Positions 1 through 6,855 of a stretch of DNA of 18,195 nt are shown in pieces. Position 1 is the first letter of the stretch; every line of letters begins with the position of its first letter. Both the position numbers and the translations under genes were made by a program. Source of the DNA: JAFAVN01 sp036378375 (GTDB lineage: Bacteria; Verrucomicrobiota; Verrucomicrobiia; Chthoniobacterales; JAFAMB01). The stretch is from positions 1-18,195 of the forward strand of contig DASUWQ010000170.1 in assembly GCA_036378375.1 (NCBI GenBank), given 5' to 3'. Under the pieces are notes generated by a model. That model was given only the letters and a program-made list of their open reading frames with translations. It was not told where the DNA came from and searched no databases.

Positions 1-337
1 AGAGAAACTGACGGCCCGGAAACTGAAACACGGCGAACACAAATCCAGCCAAGCCGTTAATAATCAGGCCTCCGAGAACGGTCATAGCGGCAACGAAGGC
101 GCTGTTGAGCACAGCAACGCCAAACCCTCGCTCAGTAAAGATGGTGAAGTAAGCGCCGAAATCGAGATGATCGAGAAAGAGAGCTTTGAGGCTGAAAGGG
201 GAGGTATATTTAAAAATCTCCTCCAGCGGCCGTAAAGAAGAGGTGAGTGACCACCAGAGCGGTAAGACAAAGAGCAAGCCAACGAAGATATAGACAAGAT
301 GGAGAGGTAACCGAGCTCCAAAGATCGTGTTCTTCAT
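1..337 (-). CDS. Sugar ABC transporter permease, MalG-like (partial)
   Basis: This is the second inner-membrane permease of a carbohydrate importer; only its first 112 codons are in the window, and the rest lies beyond base 1. The translation begins MKNTIFGARLPLHLVYIFVG and continues into LPLWWSLTSSLRPLEEIF. This first transmembrane helix followed by a short loop with S-L-R/K-P is typical of MalG-type (CUT1) permeases. A second hydrophobic segment (AFVAAMTVLGGLIINGLAGF) follows near residue 85. The start is set by an AGGAGGA Shine-Dalgarno sequence about 11 bases upstream and by tight packing: the MalF-like stop codon ends at 339, one base before this ATG. It is therefore the third gene of the operon. 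The diagnostic EAA loop is outside the window, so the family call rests on the N-terminus and on position. Confidence 0.85.
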   Translation of the reverse strand, partial: MKNTIFGARLPLHLVYIFVGLLFVLPLWWSLTSSLRPLEEIFKYTSPFSLKALFLDHLDFGAYFTIFTERGFGVAVLNSAFVAAMTVLGGLIINGLAGFVFAVFQFPGRQFL

Positions 338-338
338 T

Positions 339-1214
339 TCAATTTGCTTCCTCCTGACTAAAAAGCCGGAACTGCATAGCGACTGTAGCGATCACTAACA
401 CGAGCAAAACCATGACCAGAGCCAGGGCTCGCCCCATATCTCCGTACACAAACCCAGATTTATAGGCCTCATACATCAAGACGTTCGTCGAATAAGAAGG
501 GCCGCCGCGAGTCAGCAAAAACATCGGGACGAACAAAAGAAAATTGACTGCGGTATCGGTGATCAGCACGAACAGTAGCGGCCGGCGCAGCAAGGGAAAC
601 GTGATTCGAAAGAAACGGCTTATCCCGCCGGCGCCATCAATCCGGGCAGCTTCGTACAACTGTCTGGGAATATCTTGCAGACCAGCCCAGAGAAAGATCA
701 TCCAAAAACTTGCCCCTTTCCAGGTGGCGATGGCCACAATGCACCAGAGCGCTTGGTCTTTACTAATCAGAAAAGGTTGCGAAGGAATGCCGATCAGGTT
801 GATCAGGGAGTTGGCTAAGCCGGAGTTCGGGTCGAGCATGATCCGCCACAGGATCGAAGCGATCGGTACCGAGACACCAAGGGGAATAAAAAAGAGCAAC
901 CGATAGAAACCGATCCCGCGAAACCTTTGATTTGCCATGATGGCCAAGAGCAAGGCGATGAAGACTTGCAGCGGATTGATTACCAGGTTCAACTTGATCG
1001 TGACCCAGAGCGATTCCCAAAAGATCGGGTCGCGGAACAATTGGGCGTAGTTATTCAAGCCGACAAAGACGTCCTTGCCGGCTTGCATAATCGACTGGCT
1101 GTAGAGACTACCTAGCAGCGTTGTGGCGATCGGCCATAAACGGAAGACAGCCAGACAAAGGAGTGCCGGCGAAAGAAGCAGATAGGCGATCCAGGCGGAA
1201 CGGCGATAGGTCAT
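339..1214 (-). CDS. Sugar ABC transporter permease, MalF-like
   Basis: This 291-residue inner-membrane permease is the first of the two channel subunits of a CUT1-type sugar importer. About six hydrophobic helices are visible, the first at residues 8-32. The cytoplasmic EAA loop is clear at residues 188-208 (EAARIDGAGG, then FPLLRRP); this loop docks the ATPase subunit in the family. The length is normal for short MalF/UgpA-type permeases that lack the extra MalF periplasmic domain. The start codon overlaps the stop of the solute-binding protein gene in an ATGA, which implies translational coupling, and the MalG-like gene follows after one base. No ATPase gene is visible here; such importers often share one encoded elsewhere. 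The substrate cannot be told from sequence alone. Confidence 0.93.
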   Translation of the reverse strand: MTYRRSAWIAYLLLSPALLCLAVFRLWPIATTLLGSLYSQSIMQAGKDVFVGLNNYAQLFRDPIFWESLWVTIKLNLVINPLQVFIALLLAIMANQRFRGIGFYRLLFFIPLGVSVPIASILWRIMLDPNSGLANSLINLIGIPSQPFLISKDQALWCIVAIATWKGASFWMIFLWAGLQDIPRQLYEAARIDGAGGISRFFRITFPLLRRPLLFVLITDTAVNFLLFVPMFLLTRGGPSYSTNVLMYEAYKSGFVYGDMGRALALVMVLLVLVIATVAMQFRLFSQEEAN

Positions 1215-2572
1215 CGCTTAAATTGGGCGAAGAACACATCAAGCCGTTGGGCTGCTCCGTCGAGAGCGTCTTTCGGATCGACGCCATTGCGAATGTCTTC
1301 GTAAGTCGAAGCAAAGATGTCTTCTAGCTGAAGATAGGCAGGGGTTAAGGGACGTGGTACCGCCGTGTGCTGGGCTTCGTAATCTCCCAGCAAATAAGCG
1401 TCATCCGGGAAGGTATGGAACTTTTGGTCAGCGGAAATCTTGCTCCACAGCGCGATCATGGCCGGGGATTGCCCTTGACCTTCGAACCAAACTGTTGCTC
1501 CGGCGTCGCTGGCACAGAGGAATTGAATAAATTTCGCGGCTTCGGCCTGATGTTGAGAGTTCTTGGAAATTCCTACGTGCCAACTGCCTGTGCCGCTGGC
1601 CGGCTTTCCTTCCTTGAAATAGGGAATCGGTGCGACCTCAAAGTCGACTCCAGCTTCCTTGAACCGTCCGACATTCCATTCACCACCTACAAAGATCGCG
1701 ACTTTGCCTCCGGAGAATAAACTCGGCGATTCGTCGGGTGTCACATTCTTGGGACTGATCTTCCACTTGTTGAACAGGTCGCCGTACCATTGTGCGGCTT
1801 TCAACCAGCCAGCGGAATTGAAGTAGCCCTGAGCCGTCAATCCATCTGGACCAACTAACGTCGCGCCTAAAGAATCGCCCAGACATTGGAGTTGGTAGAG
1901 GCGGCTTACCTGGTCAAATTCGAATCCCCAAACCTCGGTTCTACCGCTCTCGGTTTTGGTCAGTTTCTTGGCCGCGTCGACAACCTGTTCCCACGTCCAG
2001 CGATCGTTGGTCGCAATTTGAGCCACCTGGTCGTAAGTCACGGTCTGATCGGCCGTCAATCCTTTCGGTGGTTCGATGCCCGCATCTCGGAAGAGTTTCC
2101 GATTGATGAACATGAACTGGGTCGAAGTGTTCTGCGGCGCGGCCATGAAATGGCCGTTGTACATGCCGGCGTGCCAGGAAGCCTTGATCCAGGTCTTTTC
2201 GATTTGGTCTTTGGAGAAATAAGCGTCAAGTGGCGCCAGATATCCGCGCACACTATAGGACGCAACCAGAGGCACATCGACGCTGATTAGATCCACGTCT
2301 TTGTCCTGCGCTTTCATCCGCACCTCGATCGTTTCGAATAGGTCGCGGAACGGGTAAGTATCAAGTTGGATCTTTATATCCGGGTTTTGGGCTTCGAAGG
2401 CAGCGATTACTTTTTTGACGTTAGCCGGCCAGGTGTTGTCGGAGAGGGTCATCCAATGGAGAACGGTGGCGGCATAAGCGGAGCCCAAGACACAACCGGA
2501 GAGGGTAGCGATCAGGCAAAAACATCGCCAGTAGGCCAGGCGGTGGGCAAAACGGTCAGCACTTGTGTTCAT
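1211..2572 (-). CDS. Extracellular sugar-binding protein of ABC importer (MalE/SBP1 family)
   Basis: A 453-residue solute-binding protein that would capture a sugar outside the inner membrane and hand it to the MalF/MalG-like pair encoded next. The body has the usual layout: an early strand, then NVKKVIAAFEAQNPDIKI, DVDLISVDVPLVASY and YNGHFMAAPQNTSTQFMFIN, and later a GGKVAIFVGGEWNVG segment. The N-terminus is a signal sequence with a possible lipobox L24-S-G-C27, so it may be a lipoprotein; cleavage at the later AYA-A site is the alternative. I place the start at the ATG at 2572. An in-frame TTG at 2605 would lie inside the 30-bp operator palindrome and put 11 unneeded residues before the signal peptide. 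No Shine-Dalgarno sequence is seen. It is first in its operon and probably repressed by the divergent LacI-type regulator. Confidence 0.9.
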   Translation of the reverse strand: MNTSADRFAHRLAYWRCFCLIATLSGCVLGSAYAATVLHWMTLSDNTWPANVKKVIAAFEAQNPDIKIQLDTYPFRDLFETIEVRMKAQDKDVDLISVDVPLVASYSVRGYLAPLDAYFSKDQIEKTWIKASWHAGMYNGHFMAAPQNTSTQFMFINRKLFRDAGIEPPKGLTADQTVTYDQVAQIATNDRWTWEQVVDAAKKLTKTESGRTEVWGFEFDQVSRLYQLQCLGDSLGATLVGPDGLTAQGYFNSAGWLKAAQWYGDLFNKWKISPKNVTPDESPSLFSGGKVAIFVGGEWNVGRFKEAGVDFEVAPIPYFKEGKPASGTGSWHVGISKNSQHQAEAAKFIQFLCASDAGATVWFEGQGQSPAMIALWSKISADQKFHTFPDDAYLLGDYEAQHTAVPRPLTPAYLQLEDIFASTYEDIRNGVDPKDALDGAAQRLDVFFAQFKR

Positions 2573-2590
2573 GATAGAAAGGGGGGATAC

Positions 2591-2620
2591 TGTTACCGCT
2601 AACAATTGTTAGCGGTAACA
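2591..2620. promoter_or_regulatory. Double LacI-type operator (perfect 30-bp palindrome)
   Basis: Bases 2591-2620 read identically on both strands. The palindrome contains two 14-bp words, TGTTACCGCTAACA (2591-2604) and TGTTAGCGGTAACA (2607-2620), separated by AT. Each word has TGTTA/TAACA arms around a CG-containing centre, the usual form of a LacI-family operator. It lies between the importer start and the divergent LacI-type gene and overlaps the likely importer -10 region, which fits repression. Confidence 0.85.
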
Positions 2621-2644
2621 GAGTCGGCTTCGCTTGCTTGTCAA
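2615..2644 (-). promoter_or_regulatory. Candidate sigma-70 promoter of the sugar importer operon
   Basis: On the minus strand a perfect -35 hexamer TTGACA occupies 2644-2639. After an 18-base spacer, TGTTAC at 2620-2615 is a weak -10 match (3 of 6) that falls inside the operator palindrome. Only the -35 box is strong. The arrangement would let the regulator block RNA polymerase directly. Confidence 0.45.
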
Positions 2645-2717
2645 TCCGGTTTCACATAATAAATCCAATCCCTTTCCGATGCTTTAACGCTCCCTCCAGG
2701 CATTCATTCGCCAGCTG

Positions 2718-3821
2718 ATGCACCAATCTCCCCAGCAGAAAAAAAGCTCTTTCGACCGAGTGACCCTTTATGAGGTTGCTGAAGCGGCTGGTGTTTCGCA
2801 TCAAACGGTATCCCGGGTAGTAAATGCTAGCCCGTTGGTGGCTGAACGCACCCGGGCCCGCGTCCTAAAAGCGATCGCCAGGATGAACTATCGCCCAAAC
2901 AGCGTAGCGCGGAACCTGGCTGCCCGCCGTTCGGCTCTAATCGGCGTCATTACCTTCGCTGTCGAATCCTACGGACCGTCACATCTGATCACGAGCCTCA
3001 GCGAGGCAGCCCGGAAATTGAGTTACCACATTGTCGTGGCCAGCGCCGAATATCCCGTGCTGGACGAGATTCGCCGTTGCGGCACCGAACTGCGCGGGCA
3101 CGGAGTTGATGGCGTGATTGTGATCCTTCCCACCAGCTTACGGCTGAGAGCGCTGGAAGAAGTATTCGGTGATGCACCGGTGGTCGTTTTGGGTGCTCGG
3201 CGGCAACATCGTTATACCGCCATCGAGATCGATCATGAGCTCGGTTCGCGGCAAGCCACCGAGTACCTTGTCACGCAAGGCCATCGGGAGATTGCTTGCA
3301 TTAGCGGGCCGCTAGATTGGGATTGTTCTAGCTTGAGGCGTTTGGGGTGGCGCCGGGCATTAGAAGCCCGAAAGCTACCACTGGGCCCGGCGGTCGAGAG
3401 TGAGTGGAGTGCGGAAGCAGGCTACGCGGCGACGCAACAGTTATTAGATTCCAGAGCGCCCTTTACCGCGTTGGTAGCAGGTAATGATCAGATCGCTCTC
3501 GGTGCTATGGAGGCTCTGTGGGAGAACGGGATAGAGATTCCCAGCCAAGTCTCGGTGATCGGTTTCGATAATATGCCGGAATCGAAGTTTTTCCGGCCGC
3601 CTCTGACTACAGTGAATCACGATTTCGATCTGCTCAGCACAACCAGCTTGCACTTGGTTACCCAAGCGATCAGCGATCCGCAAGCGCCGAGGTTACATCA
3701 CAAAATCGTTCCCGATCTGATAATTCGTCAGAGCGTAGGACCGATGGTGAGGGAGATTGGGCGCGGCAGACGCCGGGCGGCTGCGAGGCGCCTGCCGGGC
3801 AGGCGCGGGAAGGCGGAATAG
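2718..3821 (+). CDS. LacI-family transcriptional regulator
   Basis: A 367-residue regulator. The helix-turn-helix is at residues 16-35 (VTLYEVAEAAGVSHQTVSRV), and the hinge helix with YRPN and NLAARRS is at about 58-72. A periplasmic-binding-protein-like sensor domain covers about 73-345, including the conserved VIGFDNMPESKFFRPPLTTV segment. Compared with E. coli LacI, Tyr17-Gln18-Arg22 of the recognition helix correspond here to His28-Gln29-Arg33. It is transcribed away from the sugar importer, with the double operator between them, so it likely represses that operon and perhaps itself until a sugar binds. The C-terminus carries an unusual arginine-rich tail of about 24 residues after the normal family end. 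The DNA for that tail contains a strong hairpin. No Shine-Dalgarno sequence precedes the ATG. Confidence 0.95.
   Translation: MHQSPQQKKSSFDRVTLYEVAEAAGVSHQTVSRVVNASPLVAERTRARVLKAIARMNYRPNSVARNLAARRSALIGVITFAVESYGPSHLITSLSEAARKLSYHIVVASAEYPVLDEIRRCGTELRGHGVDGVIVILPTSLRLRALEEVFGDAPVVVLGARRQHRYTAIEIDHELGSRQATEYLVTQGHREIACISGPLDWDCSSLRRLGWRRALEARKLPLGPAVESEWSAEAGYAATQQLLDSRAPFTALVAGNDQIALGAMEALWENGIEIPSQVSVIGFDNMPESKFFRPPLTTVNHDFDLLSTTSLHLVTQAISDPQAPRLHHKIVPDLIIRQSVGPMVREIGRGRRRAAARRLPGRRGKAE
3788..3806 (+). terminator. GC-rich hairpin inside the 3' end of the LacI-type gene
   Basis: GCGCCTGC (3788-3795), a three-base loop, then GCAGGCGC (3799-3806) form a perfect 8-bp stem 15 bases before the stop codon. 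No T-run follows, so it is not a classic intrinsic terminator. It may instead be repeat-derived sequence that added the basic tail. Confidence 0.3.
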
Positions 3822-3842
3822 CGTTCCATTCGGCCGAACCGT

Positions 3843-4129
3843 CTGGAGGGGAGCCGCTTATGACCGTTGCCCGGAACCTGAGGAGATCACGCAAGTAGAT
3901 GGTGTAGAGCCGAGGCGTTTATTTAGCGGGCGGCTCCCGGGAACGTCTCACGGCGTTGTTTTCACCTGATCGCTTGGAAACCGATAGGAAACATTGGATG
4001 GCGGTGAGTTGTAAAGGCGCCAGGAGCCGTTCGCGGGAGCCGCCTGCAAGGCACATGCCAACGCGGCGAACGCTGGGTCTCAGGAAATTGTGTGCAAACG
4101 GGGCTCGGGTAAGAGCGGCTCCCCTCCAG
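3843..4129. repeat. Nested inverted-repeat block (REP/MITE-like)
   Basis: This fills most of the gene-free stretch between the LacI-type gene and the ABC-2 permease. An outer pair is perfect over 15 bp: CTGGAGGGGAGCCGC (3843-3857) against GCGGCTCCCCTCCAG (4115-4129). An inner pair matches at 18 of 20 positions (3926-3945 against 4028-4047, both centred on GGGAGCCGCC-like words). No coding potential is convincing across it. It resembles palindromic intergenic repeats (REP or miniature mobile elements) rather than a promoter region, because both flanking genes point into it. Confidence 0.6.
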
Positions 4130-4194
4130 GCAGTCGGCTCGACAACAAAACAAGATTCGGCCGTCCTTTCAGGGCGGATGTATTCGGCAAGCAA

Positions 4195-4238
4195 CCCAGG
4201 CCTAAAGACCTGGGCTATAGTCTTTAACCGCTTCGCGG
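4195..4238. terminator. Two small hairpins at the convergent gene ends
   Basis: CCCAGG (4195-4200) pairs with CCTGGG (4209-4214) across an 8-base loop. CCGC-TTC-GCGG (4228-4238) follows, ending right at the stop codon of the minus-strand permease. They could stop transcription from either side, but no clear T-run is present. Confidence 0.35.
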
Positions 4239-5012
4239 CTACAGAATCAGCTTCTTCCTGACCTGAGTAAGCGCCAGCCAACCAAGGCCAAAAGTAAACG
4301 CGATCAGGGCTACAATATGGAAGACCACTTCGGCTGCATTCCATTCACCCCAGCTGCTCATCTGTAACAAGCGGACTCCGTGATAGAACGGCGAGAATTG
4401 GACAGCCACACCCAACCAGGAACTATTGCTAAGAGGGAAGAAAACTCCGGATAGATAATAGATCGGAGCGATGAGAAAAGAGTAGACGCTTTGGAATTGG
4501 TTAATATTTCTAACCCAAGCACAGGATAGCAGTCCGATCGCGCCGCAAGGCAGGGCCATGAGTGCGCCGATGACGGGAAAGAAAAAAGCGCCGAGTGGGT
4601 TAGGTACCAGTCCAATCACGAGTAGAACCACCGCGACTCCGGTAGCCATGAGGCCGGCCCGAATCGCCAGCCAGATGAACTCTCCGACTACGATGTCCAG
4701 CACACCGATGGAGGTAGTCAGCATCGCTTTGAAGACCGACTCGAACGTCATCCGAATATAAAATCCGTAGCTGCATTCAAAGAATGCGGTGAAAAGAGCC
4801 GTGGTTGCCACCATCCCCGGAGCAAGAAACGTTGCGTAATTGTGTCCAGCAATTTGTCCAATGAATGGCGAGAGCCCCATACCAAGTGTGGCTAAGACCA
4901 AGGCTGGATCCGCTAAAGTTGGAGAGATATTCGCAATGAAGTCTTTTCGGTAAACAACCCAATTACGAACCGACACATGCCAGGCAAGTCGAAGAGTGGT
5001 GGAGAGGGGCAT
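4239..5012 (-). CDS. ABC-2 type exporter permease, NodJ-like
   Basis: A 257-residue inner-membrane protein with about six hydrophobic segments and the shape of the ABC-2 permease family (NodJ/DrrB/KpsM type). It has an N-terminal cytoplasmic stretch with RNWVVYRKDF, a helix at GLSPFIG, the core FLAPGMVATTALFTAFFECS, and a C-terminal SGVFFPLSNSSWLGVAVQFSP motif typical of the family. The partner ATPase gene lies just upstream on the same strand, so the two likely form one exporter. The order ATPase then permease, and the close resemblance to NodI/NodJ, suggest export of a polysaccharide, lipid or small glycolipid, but the substrate is unknown. The region directly before the ATG is an 8-bp repeat array rather than a normal leader, and there is no Shine-Dalgarno sequence. 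Confidence 0.9.
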   Translation of the reverse strand: MPLSTTLRLAWHVSVRNWVVYRKDFIANISPTLADPALVLATLGMGLSPFIGQIAGHNYATFLAPGMVATTALFTAFFECSYGFYIRMTFESVFKAMLTTSIGVLDIVVGEFIWLAIRAGLMATGVAVVLLVIGLVPNPLGAFFFPVIGALMALPCGAIGLLSCAWVRNINQFQSVYSFLIAPIYYLSGVFFPLSNSSWLGVAVQFSPFYHGVRLLQMSSWGEWNAAEVVFHIVALIAFTFGLGWLALTQVRKKLIL

Positions 5013-5014
5013 TA

Positions 5015-5059
5015 TTCAGGAGTTCAGGAGTTCAGGAGTTCAGGAGTTCAGGAGTTCAG
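5015..5059. repeat. 8-bp tandem array (TTCAGGAG), left arm
   Basis: TTCAGGAG is repeated five full times plus a partial copy, with no interruptions. The array starts two bases before the ABC-2 permease start codon (read on the minus strand) and so replaces its leader. It faces an inverted, degenerate copy at 5141-5175. Confidence 0.9.
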
Positions 5060-5140
5060 CTTGGGACACGCCGCAAAATTGCAAGAGGAAGCGGCTTTTC
5101 TGATCCAAATATGAATGGATCTAGCGCTGTATGTCGCAGG

Positions 5141-5175
5141 CTCCTGAACTCCTGCAACTCCTTGAACTCCTGAAC
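5141..5175. repeat. 8-bp tandem array (CTCCTGAA), right arm, inverted
   Basis: Degenerate copies of CTCCTGAA, the reverse complement of the unit at 5015-5059, separated from it by about 80 bases. Bases 5145-5171 match 16736-16762 at 26 of 27 positions, which shows that this is a dispersed family. It sits just upstream of the permease and after the stop of the ATPase gene. Confidence 0.85.
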
Positions 5176-5183
5176 TACTTGCT

Positions 5184-6110
5184 TCATTCGTTTTCGTCCA
5201 GGCCGTGACCGGTCAATTTCAAATAAACATCTTCGAGGCTAGCAGGACGCAGTTGGACCGCGCTAATACCGGTTACCAGTTGTAGTTCAGTCAAATCTTC
5301 GAAGTTCGGTGTCCGAATGCAGAACTGGCGACCTTGTTCGAATGTTGTCCAATCCGAAGCGAGATGGGCGCGGAGCCGTCGCTCTGTTTCTAGCGGGAAA
5401 TAGCCGACGAAACCAGGGGCATATTCATCGATCAATTCTCGAGGAGATCCCATCGAGATAACTCGGCCGTTATCGAGGATGACGATGCGATTACACAGCA
5501 CCTCGGCCTCATGCATGTAGTGGGTAGTTACCAAAACGGTTTTACCCTCGTCGCGGTACCCGATTACCCGTTCCCAGATCAGGTGTCTGACCGTGGGGTC
5601 CAAGCCGGTGGTCGGTTCGTCGAGAATTAGCAGCTCTGGGTCCACCAAAAGCGCACGTACGAACGCTAAGCGTCGTTTCATTCCACCGGAGAGTGATTTG
5701 ATAGTCGCATCGCGTTTATGCTCAAGCGCCATATGCGTGAGCAGTTCATCGATCCGCTGCGCCGCTGTCTTTCGGGCGACCCCGACGAACCGGGCGTAGA
5801 GTTGCATATTTTCAAAAACGGTTAACGCCTCGTCCAACGCATTCTCCTGTGGTACAATCCCGATTCGCGCCTTGATTGCGCGCGCATTCTTGGCCGGATC
5901 AAAGCCGAATACCGACAGTTCGCCGCCGGTTCTTTCAACTACCCCATAGAGACAACCGATAAACGTCGACTTACCCGCCCCGTTCGGCCCGAGTAAGCCG
6001 AGGCACTCACCCTCCTGGACCTCCAGATCGCAGCCGTGCAGCGCCACAACGTCGTCAAAACGCTTCGCGACTCCGCGCGCCTCGATGATCTTGGTCCCAT
6101 CCGTTGTCAT
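5184..6110 (-). CDS. ABC exporter ATP-binding protein, NodI-like
   Basis: A 308-residue ATPase that would drive the neighbouring ABC-2 permease. All nucleotide-binding motifs are present: Walker A GPNGAGKST (residues 41-49), Q-loop Gln88, signature LSGGMKRR (140-147), Walker B LLILDEP with Asp164/Glu165, and the switch His197. The first 230 residues follow the NodI/CcmA/DrrA pattern. The remaining 70 or so form the C-terminal extension usual for NodI-like ATPases (ending with LRPASLEDVYLKLTG). The gene is first of a two-gene unit, with the permease start 171 bases downstream across a repeat-filled gap. The promoter must lie in the divergent region beyond 6110, but nothing convincing is seen there. 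No Shine-Dalgarno sequence. Confidence 0.95.
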   Translation of the reverse strand: MTTDGTKIIEARGVAKRFDDVVALHGCDLEVQEGECLGLLGPNGAGKSTFIGCLYGVVERTGGELSVFGFDPAKNARAIKARIGIVPQENALDEALTVFENMQLYARFVGVARKTAAQRIDELLTHMALEHKRDATIKSLSGGMKRRLAFVRALLVDPELLILDEPTTGLDPTVRHLIWERVIGYRDEGKTVLVTTHYMHEAEVLCNRIVILDNGRVISMGSPRELIDEYAPGFVGYFPLETERRLRAHLASDWTTFEQGRQFCIRTPNFEDLTELQLVTGISAVQLRPASLEDVYLKLTGHGLDENE

Positions 6111-6163
6111 GGCCGCTTAAGCAGAACCGGGTTAGGGGGAGAGGCAAGTGATTAGTGCAGCAA

Positions 6164-6304
6164 CTCGCCTTAGGCTCGTCGCGAGGACAGATGACAAATT
6201 ACAAATGACAGATTGGTGTCGGTGGAAGCTTCCGACCGCCTAGGGAGGGCGAATCTGTCATCTGTTATTTGTCATTTGTCATAAAGCGACGAGCCTAAGG
6301 CGAG
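6164..6304. repeat. 141-bp nested palindromic element
   Basis: The outer arms are a perfect 19-bp inverted repeat (6164-6182 and 6286-6304, core CCTTAGGCTCGTCG). Inside are two arms built from 7-bp ATGACAA/ATGACAG-like words (6186-6214 and 6252-6280) that pair at 26 of 29 positions. In the centre a further short palindrome surrounds GGAAGCTTCC. It fills the divergent gap between the NodI-like gene and the molybdopterin-fold gene and ends 12 bases before the latter's start codon. Confidence 0.9.
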
Positions 6305-6316
6305 CTCGCTTTGCAT

Positions 6317-6793
6317 ATGAGGACATGGATGCTGACTTTTCTAGCTCTGGTTTGGGTTCACTCGGCTCTGGCGGCGGCCACGCTGCAAGTTTCCTATCAA
6401 GATAAAAAGGTGTCTCTCGATGCCAGCGAACTGGGGAAACTGCCGGTAACGGAAGTTGACGCTTCGGATCACCAGACCAAACATCGGTACTCCGGTGTGC
6501 TGGTTCGGGATATCCTGGGATTGGTAGGCGCTCCCTTAGGGGACGGGTTACGCGGCAAGGCACTCAGCCTGGTTGTGCGAATAACCGCGAACGACAATTA
6601 TACTGTGGTTTTCGCTTTGGCTGAATTCGATTCCGGGTTTAGCAATCGCTCCATTATTCTTGCCGATCACCAGGACGGACAACCATTGCCCGACAACGCG
6701 GCACCGTTCAGAGTGGTAGTTCCCGGAGATAGCCATCCCGCGCGTTGGATACGGCAGGTAAAATCTATTGAGGTTATTCCGTTAAATCAGTGA
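6317..6793 (+). CDS. Small exported molybdopterin-oxidoreductase-fold protein
   Basis: A 158-residue protein with a signal peptide (MRTWMLTFLALVWVHSALAA). It then shows the conserved core of the sulfite-oxidase-type molybdopterin-binding domain: HRYSGVLVRDILGLVGAP near residues 56-73, an ANDNYTVVFALAEFD segment near 91-105, and the family's closing GDSHPARWIRQVKSIEVI near 137-154. Members this short contain little besides that domain and act in the periplasm. There is no cysteine anywhere in the protein, so the usual Cys ligand of molybdenum is missing. It may bind cofactor differently or be a non-catalytic relative. I chose the ATG at 6317 over an in-frame TTG two codons earlier. It converges on the Rieske gene (62 bases between stops), so it may share a redox role with that cluster but cannot be in its operon. 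Confidence 0.8.
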   Translation: MRTWMLTFLALVWVHSALAAATLQVSYQDKKVSLDASELGKLPVTEVDASDHQTKHRYSGVLVRDILGLVGAPLGDGLRGKALSLVVRITANDNYTVVFALAEFDSGFSNRSIILADHQDGQPLPDNAAPFRVVVPGDSHPARWIRQVKSIEVIPLNQ

Positions 6794-6855
6794 AGCTCAC
6801 ACACGGATTGGGCAGATTTTCGCCTGTCTCTGTGGTGAAATTTGCCTTAGGACGA

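Noticed and set aside
2573..2605. TTG start at 2605 for the sugar-binding protein
   Set aside because: It lies inside the perfect operator palindrome, adds 11 residues ahead of the signal peptide, and an ATG is available at 2572.
3956..4261. Plus-strand open frame of about 100 codons in the LacI/permease gap
   Set aside because: It runs through both inverted-repeat arms and into the end of the opposite-strand permease gene, has no ribosome-binding site, and has no recognisable protein features.
5015..5059. CRISPR-like array
   Set aside because: The 8-bp units are directly adjacent with no spacers, and no cas gene is present.
6794..6855. Terminator between the convergent molybdopterin-fold and Rieske genes
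   Set aside because: Only weak short pairings are present and there is no T-run on either strand.
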